NCBI GenBank assembly: GCA_910575835.1
Contig: CAJTGB010000009.1
Span: 1 to 64,000, forward strand
Source: Lachnospiraceae bacterium
Lineage (GTDB): Bacteria; Bacillota; Clostridia; Lachnospirales; Lachnospiraceae
Direction of reading: 5' to 3'
Length of the DNA stretch: 64,000 bases
Below the pieces are notes generated by a model. That model ran no database searches. It saw only the letters and a program-made list of their open reading frames with translations, and was not told where the DNA came from. The position numbers and the translations under genes are program-made. Shown piece after piece: positions 26,106-34,695 of this stretch (positions within the stretch are counted from its first letter, which is position 1; each line of letters begins with the position of its first letter).

Positions 26106-26705
26106 TTAACCTTCATCAACTGCACGCAGCGACTCCAGGAACGGATTCAGAAGCTCCTGCCCGTACTGCAGGAGAGAATAATGCCCCTGCTGCAGACACC
26201 AGTTATAGGTGAGCCCGATCTGAAAGCTTGCGATCATATCCGTCAGTACCGGATAAGAATGCACCGAAACGATCTCTCCCGTTTCGCTTCCTTCCTTAAG
26301 GAGCTGCCGGAGGATCTGATAATACCGCCTGTCAGGATTCAGTATATGGCGCACGCCCTCTGTCATGACCTGCAGCCCGTACAGCGACGGATAAAAGGAA
26401 TGGAAAGGAGATTCCTCCACCGCACGCATCACATAACCGTTGAACGAGATCAGATTATCGACCGTGTGCTTCTCTTTATCATAATATTCCTGCAGCCAGA
26501 TATCGTAATCATTATCGTAAGTATAAGCGACCGTAAACAGCAGCTCCTCTTTCCCATGAAAATGATGATAGAATACGCTGCGCGAAGTACCTGATTTTGC
26601 AATGATCTGCGAGATCGTGGTTTCTTCATATCCGTTATCCTGAAATAATTCCCACGCAGCCGACATAATCTTTTCTTTTGTTTTCTTTTTATATGGTCCT
26701 CTCAT
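26106..26705 (-). CDS. TetR/AcrR-family transcriptional regulator
   Basis: A 199-residue TetR-type repressor with an N-terminal helix-turn-helix (residues 8-55: KIMSAAWELFQDNGYEETTI, then SGTSRSVFYHHFHGKEELL). Its ligand domain is variable. It is divergent from the peptidase/5-oxoproline operon starting at 26923. A long inverted repeat over that operon's -35 box (26802-26826) is a natural operator, so it probably controls this operon. The effector may be a peptide or pyroglutamate, which is inference. Confidence 0.9.
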   Translation of the reverse strand: MRGPYKKKTKEKIMSAAWELFQDNGYEETTISQIIAKSGTSRSVFYHHFHGKEELLFTVAYTYDNDYDIWLQEYYDKEKHTVDNLISFNGYVMRAVEESPFHSFYPSLYGLQVMTEGVRHILNPDRRYYQILRQLLKEGSETGEIVSVHSYPVLTDMIASFQIGLTYNWCLQQGHYSLLQYGQELLNPFLESLRAVDEG

Positions 26706-26801
26706 GGAAATCCCCGCTTTCTGTAATTATTATAATCATAACATAATCCGCCGCCCGCATCAAGATGGCCGCAGATCGCATGCTAACTTCAACATAAATT
26801 T

Positions 26802-26826
26802 CAATATATATACGATATATATATTG
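26802..26826. promoter_or_regulatory. Inverted-repeat operator candidate for the TetR regulator
   Basis: CAATATATATA at the left and TATATATATTG at the right are exact complements around a 3-bp centre (CGA). The right arm overlaps the -35 box TTGACT of the rightward operon. The arms are AT-rich, so chance symmetry is possible, but the placement between a TetR gene and a divergent operon is the expected one. Confidence 0.6.
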
Positions 26827-26853
26827 ACTATAATACAGTATCTTTGATAAAAT
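26824..26853 (+). promoter_or_regulatory. Promoter of the peptidase/5-oxoproline operon
   Basis: TTGACT (26824-26829) and TAAAAT (26848-26853) are 18 bp apart. The start would give a leader of about 60 nt before the ATG at 26923. Confidence 0.5.
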
Positions 26854-26922
26854 TTAGATAATATATGATAATAAGAACGCAGTACGGAATTAAGTTTAAT
26901 TTTAACATTGGAGGCATTTATT

Positions 26923-29900
26923 ATGAAACGATTAAGAATGGATGGGCTTCTGACCGAAACCAGGAAAAGATATGCCGTTGAAGCTGCCCTGCTGCTTGGG
27001 TTCCAGACAGAATCCGCAGTATTTCCGATAGCGGGGCCTGACGGTGAGATCCCCATCCCGGAATCAGACGAAGAACTGCTGTCTCTATGGCGCCTGGACG
27101 GAGCCGATATGCCGGACGGATATACCCCGGCACAGGCAGCGGGACCGGTCTTTGAATTGGATTTCCGTAAGAGACACGGGCTTGAATACCTTTTCTCCAG
27201 AGGATTCTTCCTTAAGGACGAGAATCACGACCTGCTGCCCGACCGATTGGACGTCAAACTTATCCTTCCGGAAGACGCAGATACCGCAATGCTCACGGCT
27301 GCCTGCAATCTGGCATTCCGTTTCGGCATGGAGACGACCGCATTCGAAGGCGGTATCCTGGCGCCGGAAGGCTATGAAGGGAATGCCGTGATCTTCGAGC
27401 ACGCCGAACAGGAGGAACTGGTACTTGAAGAGCTTCCCGGCGCCGTACATGTACACATCAGGGGCACCGGACAGAAGCTTCTGGAATTCTCGAACCTGAT
27501 CTGCGAGAGATTCCCTGTCACCAACGCTTTTCAGAGCTGGCGCGATGTCCTGATGGATATGACGGATGATTTTGCACTCAGAGGAGCAGACGGACAGCTT
27601 GCCTATCTTAAGGCCTGTATGGACAAGGAGCCGGAAGGCTCTCTGACGGAGTACACATTATACGGGACGCCTGAGATCACCGAAGAACAGAAGACGCATT
27701 TCCCCGAAGGCATTATTCAGAACCATAAGGCAGGCAAGAAGGTCTGGGAACACAATTTCGATCTGCCCTGGGAAGCAGATACCTTCGAGCAGATCATCAG
27801 TGAAGAGATCATCCCGGCTCTTCGCACCGGCGATATCGTCCGAATCGAAGGAGCTCTCAGCGAAGACCCTGAGACGCGGGAAACCATTGCGGACCGTATC
27901 CGGGAGACGATCAAGCCCACAGGCGCCGACCTTAAGAGCATTCAGCTTATCTGCGCTTACAAGCAGGGGTATTCATGGATAGACGAAGCGGTAATCCCGG
28001 CCGTATGCTCTGGTACAACGCAAGATTCACGCGATACAGCGCCTAAGAAAGCTGAGATCTACTTCAAGCCGTTTCTCCCGGAAGGAGAAACCGTCTGGCT
28101 TGACGAGAACGGGGCAACCCCTTCTTACCATAATCTGAAGGCTGATGATCCTGACAAATGGTATGATCTTCCGATCCGTTATCTTCAGGAATTGTATCCT
28201 ATTCAGGATAAACTGACAGAGAAGCTGGGGCTTAAGCAGGATGATATAGTGTTTCACGCTTATGAGGGCGCCGAGGAATTGACCTATCTGTGCAGAATTA
28301 CCATGCAGGATGGAACATGCCGGGAGTTCCGGTATCTGGCGAGATATTCCGAGCGTCCGTACCTTGACGAATACCCGCAGATGGGGAAGGTTCATCCCAG
28401 CACCGGTTATATCCAGGTATGGGTGAATGAAGAAGAACGGCTGAACCGCAGGATACCCACCGATCTGGAACGGATCTGGGATATCTACCAGGGGCAGATC
28501 CTTCCTTTGTGCCGTAATTATATAGAAGAGAAGACAAAAGGCGCTGCAACTTCCGATATGCAGCCTTTCTTCCAGAAGCTTTTGCTGGAGGTATGGGCAA
28601 GCGAACCGGATTACAGAACCGGAAGCCGGGAAGACCTGATATCCTCTCTGGATGCACTCCATGAGGATATGTATTTCGTGGGCAGCGATTATTTCAAGAA
28701 CTATGGCTTACAGCAGTCAGATCAGATCTTCGATGCCCCCGGTCTGATCCTTCCCAAGATACATAAGCGCGAAGGAGCTCCCGCATTCCGGGCTGTACTC
28801 TATGAGCGTCAGCAGGAAGAGGCCTGTATTATCCGCAGTCAGAAGACGGACGCCGGCAGCGGAACGATCGCCGTACAGCAATTGCGAAGAGATCAGATAG
28901 ACCTCCGCATCACACGGATCTGTCCAAGCGGCGGACGCCTCGTATTGGAGATACCTGTAACCGAGATTTCCTCAGATGTAACGGCTGCCTATGCACAGCT
29001 ATTTGCGGAAGGAAGACTGAACATAAGCGGCAAGATCGCGGATTGCTATATCCTTAAGTTCCTTGCCGGAGACGGAACGGCTTACGAAGCATCCGCTCCG
29101 CAGACGGCAGCGCTTCCCAGGAAGCAGATCACCGATATCGATCTTCACGAAAATGAACTGATCGGATACGACACCTGCCTTGAGATCCTCGAAGAGCTCA
29201 GATGCGTACAAGGGCTTGAAGTCTTTGAGACCGCTCACTCTTACCAGGGGCGCAGACTCTATGGAATCTGGCTGAAACCAGAATACGAAGGATATCTGTC
29301 TATGACAAAACGGCTGTCAAGATGTCCAAGCGAGATCATCAACGCCAGGCATCATGCCAATGAGGTTTCCAGTACGAACGCCGCATTTATACTATTGAAG
29401 AGATTACTGACGGAAGATATCTACAGGGACCTTCCCCGGAAGCTGAATCTGGTTCTGGTTCCCATGGAGAATACCGACGGCACTGCTATCCATTACGAAC
29501 TCCAGAAGGAACATCCTTATTGGAAGTTCCATGTGGCAAGATTCAACGCGGTCGGAAAGGAATTCTATTATGACCATTTCCGCCAGGATACCATACATGC
29601 CGAAGCAATGGGGCTTACACGGCTCTTTGAAAAATATATACCGGATATGATCGTAGACAACCACGGAGTACCGAGCCACGAATGGGAGCAGCAGTTCTCA
29701 GGCTACACTTCTCCCTCTTACAAGGGCTTCTGGCTGCCGAGATCTCTGCTCTACGGATACTTCTGGTATGTAACGGATGAGCAATACCGTTCTAATTACT
29801 CCGTCAATAAGATGATGGAGGATGTGATTGCAGACGAGATTGCCGCAGATGAAGAGATGACACGGTGGAATCAGGAGTGGAGCGCACAGTTCGAGAAGTA

Positions 29901-30243
29901 TGCTCACGCCTGGATGCCGAAGCTGTTTCCTGCGGATTACTATAAGAATATGATCAATTACTGGATACCCTTCGCCTTTGACCCGGCACACCGGTATCCA
30001 TCCATCCGCTTCCCCTGGATCACTACGGTGGCATACACCAGCGAAGTGGCGGATGAGACCGCGCAGGGTGAATATCTGAACCTGTGCGCAAGGGCACACG
30101 CGGCACACGACGAAGCAACCATCCGAATGCTGATGGCGGCAGAGCATATACATACCTGCCGGTGCGGGTGCCGGGACGGACAGATCTTTACCGAATACTT
30201 GCGGCTAAGACCCATGGTCGTGAACAATTCGGAGCAAAGATAG
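26923..30243 (+). CDS. Large M14-family metallopeptidase (carboxypeptidase type)
   Basis: This is a 1106-residue cytoplasmic protein with no signal peptide. Near residue 815 it has the M14 zinc motif His-x-x-Glu in RHHANEVSST, and about 110 residues later VDNHGVPSHEW supplies the third zinc ligand. The long N-terminal part (about 800 residues) has no domain I can name; it is rich in acidic residues. The ATG at 26923 has GGAGG 8 nt upstream, so it is preferred over 26908. It is the first gene of an operon with pyroglutamyl peptidase and a 5-oxoproline transporter, implying peptide breakdown. Confidence 0.85.
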   Translation: MKRLRMDGLLTETRKRYAVEAALLLGFQTESAVFPIAGPDGEIPIPESDEELLSLWRLDGADMPDGYTPAQAAGPVFELDFRKRHGLEYLFSRGFFLKDENHDLLPDRLDVKLILPEDADTAMLTAACNLAFRFGMETTAFEGGILAPEGYEGNAVIFEHAEQEELVLEELPGAVHVHIRGTGQKLLEFSNLICERFPVTNAFQSWRDVLMDMTDDFALRGADGQLAYLKACMDKEPEGSLTEYTLYGTPEITEEQKTHFPEGIIQNHKAGKKVWEHNFDLPWEADTFEQIISEEIIPALRTGDIVRIEGALSEDPETRETIADRIRETIKPTGADLKSIQLICAYKQGYSWIDEAVIPAVCSGTTQDSRDTAPKKAEIYFKPFLPEGETVWLDENGATPSYHNLKADDPDKWYDLPIRYLQELYPIQDKLTEKLGLKQDDIVFHAYEGAEELTYLCRITMQDGTCREFRYLARYSERPYLDEYPQMGKVHPSTGYIQVWVNEEERLNRRIPTDLERIWDIYQGQILPLCRNYIEEKTKGAATSDMQPFFQKLLLEVWASEPDYRTGSREDLISSLDALHEDMYFVGSDYFKNYGLQQSDQIFDAPGLILPKIHKREGAPAFRAVLYERQQEEACIIRSQKTDAGSGTIAVQQLRRDQIDLRITRICPSGGRLVLEIPVTEISSDVTAAYAQLFAEGRLNISGKIADCYILKFLAGDGTAYEASAPQTAALPRKQITDIDLHENELIGYDTCLEILEELRCVQGLEVFETAHSYQGRRLYGIWLKPEYEGYLSMTKRLSRCPSEIINARHHANEVSSTNAAFILLKRLLTEDIYRDLPRKLNLVLVPMENTDGTAIHYELQKEHPYWKFHVARFNAVGKEFYYDHFRQDTIHAEAMGLTRLFEKYIPDMIVDNHGVPSHEWEQQFSGYTSPSYKGFWLPRSLLYGYFWYVTDEQYRSNYSVNKMMEDVIADEIAADEEMTRWNQEWSAQFEKYAHAWMPKLFPADYYKNMINYWIPFAFDPAHRYPSIRFPWITTVAYTSEVADETAQGEYLNLCARAHAAHDEATIRMLMAAEHIHTCRCGCRDGQIFTEYLRLRPMVVNNSEQR

Positions 30244-30281
30244 ATACTATTAACACTTTTCACTAGAAGGAGGAGAAGTAA

Positions 30282-30962
30282 ATGGAACTAATTAAACTGG
30301 TTGGCGTTCTGATCGTAATCGTCGGGTTTGCATTGAAGCTGGATTCGATCCTGATCATTTTCCTGGCGCTTATCACAACAGGGCTTGTAGGGGGACTTGG
30401 CATTGACGGCCTGTTGGAAGCAATCGGAACTAATTTTGTCGCAAACAGAAGTATGGCGATCTTCATCATGATCCTTTTGATCACAGGTGTTCTGGAACGT
30501 AACGGGCTGAGAGAGGCAGCGACAGACCTGATCAAGAAGGTAAAAGGAGCAACCGCCGGCAAGGTTATCTGCGCATACGGTGTTATGCGAGGAATCTTCG
30601 GCGCATTCAACGTCGGTTTCGGCGGTGTTGCCGGATTCGTACGCCCGGTTGTACTCCCGATGGCAGAAGCGGCTGTCAAAAACCAGGGCCATGAAGCGGC
30701 TGAAGAGCATGTGGAAGACATCAAGGGTATGGCATCTGCAATGGAGAACATTACATGGTTCTTCTTCCAGGTATTATTCGTCGGCGGATCAGGCGGTATC
30801 CTGGTGCAGAGCACACTGGCTTCCCTGGGCTATGAGGTCGAACTGATCGAGCTTGCAGCGGCAGAGATCCCGGTCGCGATCGTTGCGTTGATCGCAGGCT
30901 GTGCTGTTACACTCCTGAATGACAAGAAACTGACAAACAGATATTACAAAGACACGAAGTAG
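30282..30962 (+). CDS. 5-oxoproline transporter, DUF969 subunit
   Basis: A 226-residue integral membrane protein with about six hydrophobic segments (for example residues 1-45, 60-75 and 200-218) and conserved glycine-rich motifs (RGIFGAFNVGFGGVAGFVRP). It matches the DUF969 family, which is named from genome context as one half of a 5-oxoproline (pyroglutamate) transporter with DUF979. AGGAGG precedes the ATG. The DUF979 partner follows 12 bp later, and pyroglutamyl peptidase is in the same operon, which supports the substrate. Confidence 0.88.
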   Translation: MELIKLVGVLIVIVGFALKLDSILIIFLALITTGLVGGLGIDGLLEAIGTNFVANRSMAIFIMILLITGVLERNGLREAATDLIKKVKGATAGKVICAYGVMRGIFGAFNVGFGGVAGFVRPVVLPMAEAAVKNQGHEAAEEHVEDIKGMASAMENITWFFFQVLFVGGSGGILVQSTLASLGYEVELIELAAAEIPVAIVALIAGCAVTLLNDKKLTNRYYKDTK

Positions 30963-30974
30963 GAGGTGCTTAGA

Positions 30975-31928
30975 ATGGCTGATTTGAAATTTATACAGGT
31001 AAATGAAGTATTAGGCACGAACCTGCTGAACATGGTATGGGTCATCGTAGGTTTGATCGCTATCTATGCAGGAGTTAAGAATCTGCTGGATGAACAGAAT
31101 CCATCCAGGATCGGAACAGCCTTATTCTGGTGCTCTTTCGGAGTCGTATGCGCCTTCGGCACCTGGCTGCCCGCGAAGATCTCCGGCGCCCTGGTCATCA
31201 TCATGTGTCTGCCGCCGATCTTCAAGAAGGTAAAAGTCGGCAAAGCAGACGCGCCGACCAGGGAACACACCATAGAACAGTATCAGAAAGTCGGAATGAA
31301 GATCTTCTTCCCGGCGGTCTGCGTAGGCTTATTCTCACTGTTATTCGCGTTTTTCAGTAATTTAAGCTCTATGGTTGCAGTCACTCTGGGTGTTATCGTT
31401 GCCATGATCATCCTGATGCTCTACAATCCATCTGAAAATAAACCAAAGGTATTCCTTAAGGAATCCGAGAGATTTCTCTCCATCATGGGTCCGTTATGTA
31501 TGCTCCCGCAGCTTCTCGGCTGTCTCGGCGGCGTATTCACGGCAGCAGGCGTTGGGGATGTCGTTGCCAGTATTGTGGAGAAGATCGTTCCGAAGGGAAA
31601 TGTCAACGTAGGTATCATCGTATTTGCGATCGGTATGGCAATATTTACTATGATCATGGGTAACGCATTCGCAGCCATCACGGTAATCACCGTAGGTATC
31701 GGCGGCCCCTTCGTTCTGGCATACGGCGCCGACCCGATCACCATCGGTATGCTGGCGCTGACCTGCGGTTACTGCGGTACCTTATGTACGCCTATGGCAG
31801 CTAATTTTAACATCGTTCCGGTAGCTATCCTGAACATGAAGGACCGTTGGGGAGTTATCAAGAATCAGGTGATCGTAGCCGGAATCATGCTGGTATTCCA
31901 GATCTGTTACATGATCATATTCAAGTAA
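30975..31928 (+). CDS. 5-oxoproline transporter, DUF979 subunit
   Basis: A 317-residue membrane protein with about eight hydrophobic segments and the MGNAFAAITVITVGIGGPF and CGYCGTLCTPMAANFN motifs of the DUF979 family. It pairs with the DUF969 protein encoded immediately upstream. The ATG at 30975 follows GGAGG; the earlier ATG at 30966 lies too close to it. The probable role is uptake or exchange of pyroglutamate released by the peptidases of this operon. Confidence 0.88.
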   Translation: MADLKFIQVNEVLGTNLLNMVWVIVGLIAIYAGVKNLLDEQNPSRIGTALFWCSFGVVCAFGTWLPAKISGALVIIMCLPPIFKKVKVGKADAPTREHTIEQYQKVGMKIFFPAVCVGLFSLLFAFFSNLSSMVAVTLGVIVAMIILMLYNPSENKPKVFLKESERFLSIMGPLCMLPQLLGCLGGVFTAAGVGDVVASIVEKIVPKGNVNVGIIVFAIGMAIFTMIMGNAFAAITVITVGIGGPFVLAYGADPITIGMLALTCGYCGTLCTPMAANFNIVPVAILNMKDRWGVIKNQVIVAGIMLVFQICYMIIFK

Positions 31929-31973
31929 ACAGGCTCCGGCAGGCACCATAAAATAAAAAAGGATGTGGAAAAA

Positions 31974-32963
31974 ATGTCGCATAATATAGAACGCGGCGCC
32001 AAGATCGTGATAGAACATTGGATGCGTGTAAGACGTTGGGACAAGCTGCTTATCGTCACAACGAAAGAACATCTGGAAGAATTAAGAGTCCTTAAGGAAT
32101 TCGCAGCAAAGCGGACGCGGTCAGTAAGCTCTCTGGTCGTAGAAGACACCGGAAGGCATGTGGGAGTCTTTTTTGACATGAATGAAGAAGTCTTTGACCC
32201 CTATACGGCGATCATTGCCGCGACAGATTACTCTCTCGTAACGACAAAAGCCGCAAAACGGGCGCTTCAAAAGCACAGGAAATTCCTGTCGCTGCCCTTA
32301 TCTACCAACGACGGACGTTCCATGCTGGAATATGATTTCATGACTATGGATACAAAGAAAAGCCGCCTTATGGCTAACGTGATCATGAAATATCTCCGCC
32401 ACTGTACCACGATTCATGTAACAACGCCTGCCGGAACAGACCTGCACATATACAAAGCAAACCGGATCCCGGGATTCTTCAACGGTGTAACCAGGGACGG
32501 AAAGGGATATTCTTCCGCCAGCATTGAAGTCTACGTCTCTATTGAAGAGACCAAGACGGAAGGCACCATGGTCCTGGACGGATCTCTTGGGTACATCGGA
32601 CGTGCAGAAGAACCGACGAAGATCCTGTTCAAAGACGGCCGTATCACCCGGATCGAAGATACCCTCACCGGCGTCAGGCTCCAGCAATATATGGAGGATT
32701 ATAATGATTCCCGCATCTATATAGGCGGCGAGTTCGGAATCGGCCTGAATTCCTATTCCAGGTGCCTCGGCAACTGCTATATTGAAGATGAATCCGCATA
32801 CGGTACATTTCACATCGGGCTGGGAAGGAATCTGGCCCTTGGCGGACAGCAGAATGCCAACGGACATTTTGATCTGGTATGTCTGGAACCGGATATCTAC
32901 ACAGACAACCGGCAGATCATGCAGCAAGGCAAGATCATCATCCCGGAACCTGTAGTATATTAA
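31974..32963 (+). CDS. M29-like aminopeptidase family protein
   Basis: A 329-residue protein resembling the M29 (thermophilic aminopeptidase) family. The C-terminal half contains YIGGEFGIGLNSYSR, then GTFHIGLGRNLALGGQ and NGHFDLVCLEPDI, where the Glu and His residues correspond to the metal-binding region. The ATG at 31974 has AAAGGA 10 nt upstream. It sits between the DUF979 transporter and pcp, an arrangement that fits sequential removal of N-terminal residues from imported peptides. Actual peptidase activity is not proven by the sequence. Confidence 0.8.
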   Translation: MSHNIERGAKIVIEHWMRVRRWDKLLIVTTKEHLEELRVLKEFAAKRTRSVSSLVVEDTGRHVGVFFDMNEEVFDPYTAIIAATDYSLVTTKAAKRALQKHRKFLSLPLSTNDGRSMLEYDFMTMDTKKSRLMANVIMKYLRHCTTIHVTTPAGTDLHIYKANRIPGFFNGVTRDGKGYSSASIEVYVSIEETKTEGTMVLDGSLGYIGRAEEPTKILFKDGRITRIEDTLTGVRLQQYMEDYNDSRIYIGGEFGIGLNSYSRCLGNCYIEDESAYGTFHIGLGRNLALGGQQNANGHFDLVCLEPDIYTDNRQIMQQGKIIIPEPVVY

Positions 32964-32983
32964 TTTTAAGGAGAGATAACACC

Positions 32984-33628
32984 ATGAAAGTATTAGTGAC
33001 AGGATTCGACCCATTCGGAGGCGAATCCGTGAACCCGGCTTTTGAAGCCGTTAAGATGCTTCCTGACAGCATCGCAGGAGCAGAAGTGATCAAGCTTGAG
33101 ATCCCGACCGTATTCTCTAAGAGCGGCCCGGCAGTGGAAGAAGGCATTAAGAAATATCAGCCGGACGCAGTCATCAACGTGGGACAGGCAGGCGGAAGAT
33201 CCTGCGTTACCATCGAACAGGTGGCGATCAACCTGGCCGAGGCCCGTATCCCGGATAACAACGGAGAACAGCCGTCCGGAGAGCCGCTTCAAACAGACGG
33301 CGCTCCTGCATATTACGCAACGATCCCGGTCAAGGCGATCGTCCAGAATATCCGCGACCATAAGATCCCCTGCCATATCTCATACACGGCGGGAACCTAT
33401 GTGTGCAACAGTGTCATGTACAATGTCCTTCATATGACCGCGAATAAATACCCGAACATCCGTGCAGGATTCATCCATGTGCCGTTTGCGGCAGAGCAGG
33501 TAGTCGGCAAACCGAACGGAACACCGTTCATGTCTCTTGAAATGATCGCCAAATGCCTGGAATATGCAATAGAAGCAACGGTGAAGAATTTCGCAGATAT
33601 TGACGGCTCTTTCGGAGAAACGCATTAG
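32984..33628 (+). CDS. pcp: Pyroglutamyl-peptidase I
   Basis: This cysteine peptidase (family C15) removes N-terminal pyroglutamate from peptides. The 214-residue protein shows the catalytic triad Glu78 (VTIEQVAIN), Cys141 (GTYVCNSVMY) and His165 (GFIHVPF), and starts with the family motif VTGFDPFGGES. AAGGAG precedes the ATG at 32984. It is the last gene of the operon; released pyroglutamate could be exchanged by the DUF969/DUF979 pair. Confidence 0.96.
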   Translation: MKVLVTGFDPFGGESVNPAFEAVKMLPDSIAGAEVIKLEIPTVFSKSGPAVEEGIKKYQPDAVINVGQAGGRSCVTIEQVAINLAEARIPDNNGEQPSGEPLQTDGAPAYYATIPVKAIVQNIRDHKIPCHISYTAGTYVCNSVMYNVLHMTANKYPNIRAGFIHVPFAAEQVVGKPNGTPFMSLEMIAKCLEYAIEATVKNFADIDGSFGETH

Positions 33629-33638
33629 AAGACAGCAA

Positions 33639-33690
33639 GGGGCTGCCGGGGAATGTTCTTATCAGGCATTCTCTCCCGGCAGCCCCTTAT
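33639..33690 (+). terminator. Terminator of the pcp operon
   Basis: GGGGCTGCCGGG (33639-33650) and CCCGGCAGCCCC (33675-33686) form a 12-bp stem, extended by GAATG/CATTC, followed by TTATTCT. Confidence 0.9.
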
Positions 33691-33759
33691 TCTATTAACA
33701 CATATTCTATAATGCCCTGCAACTCACCTGAAGCTTACTTATCAACATCACACGGCGTA

Positions 33760-34695
33760 TCAGGCCCGCAGCTTCAGGCAGCGTTCACAAAAGCGGTACA
33801 GATCTTCATAGACCTCTTCCCTCTTGGTCTCATTCAGGATCTCATGGCGCAGCCCTGCATACAGCTTGACCGCAACTCTCTTACATCCGGCCTTCTTATA
33901 ACGCCGGTACACCTTTCGTACATTCTTGCCGAATGCTCCCACCGGATCGTCTGCCCCGGCAGTAAATAAGATCGGCAGATCCCTAGGAACCTTCTTAAGG
34001 CTCTCCTTACGATTCAGGGTCTTCATCCCCTCAAACATCTGGTAATATCCCCCAAGCGTAAACCGGAACATACATAACGGGTCTCCCACGTACTTCTTCT
34101 GGTGCTCCGCATCCGACGTAACCCATTCCCGTCCTGTCTCAGAAGGCTCGAATCTCTTGTTGAAGCTTCCGAAGCTCAGATTATCCACGAACCTGCTGCG
34201 GTATCTCCATCCCTTGAACAGCGCTGTGACACGGCAGATCATCTGCCCTGCCGCAAGTATCGGAAACGGCTGATAACCGGTTCCCATAATGACAGCCCCG
34301 GACAGCCCTTCCCCGTAGACCGTCAGATATTGTCTCATCAGAAACGATCCCATACTGTGGCCCAGCATCAGGTATGGCACCCCCGGATACTTCCCGGACA
34401 CGGTCTTACGAAGCTGATGGATATCCTCTATCACGCACTGATTACCGTCCTTCTCCGGGAAATACCCGTAATCCGCTTCATCCACAACAGACTTGCCGTG
34501 GCCGAGATGATCGTGGCCTACCACACAATAACCGTGGCCGCACATATATTCGGCGAATTCATGGTAACGCTCAATATACTCTACCATGCCGTGACAGATC
34601 TGCAGCACTCCTCTGACTTCCCCGTCAGGCGTCCACTCTACGGCATGGATCTGCGTCCTGCCGTCTCTGGAAGGATAATAAAATTCTTCTCTCAT
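33760..34695 (-). CDS. Alpha/beta hydrolase (lysophospholipase/monoacylglycerol lipase type)
   Basis: A 311-residue serine hydrolase of the Hydrolase_4 group. The nucleophile Ser114 is in LGHSMGSF; oxyanion-region HGMVEY and GHDHLGHGKS are typical, and a C-terminal LYAGLRHEILNE supplies the catalytic His. No signal peptide is present. Its ATG overlaps the citrate synthase TGA in an ATGA arrangement, so the two are translationally coupled, which is an unusual pairing. The natural ester substrate is unknown. Confidence 0.9.
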   Translation of the reverse strand: MREEFYYPSRDGRTQIHAVEWTPDGEVRGVLQICHGMVEYIERYHEFAEYMCGHGYCVVGHDHLGHGKSVVDEADYGYFPEKDGNQCVIEDIHQLRKTVSGKYPGVPYLMLGHSMGSFLMRQYLTVYGEGLSGAVIMGTGYQPFPILAAGQMICRVTALFKGWRYRSRFVDNLSFGSFNKRFEPSETGREWVTSDAEHQKKYVGDPLCMFRFTLGGYYQMFEGMKTLNRKESLKKVPRDLPILFTAGADDPVGAFGKNVRKVYRRYKKAGCKRVAVKLYAGLRHEILNETKREEVYEDLYRFCERCLKLRA

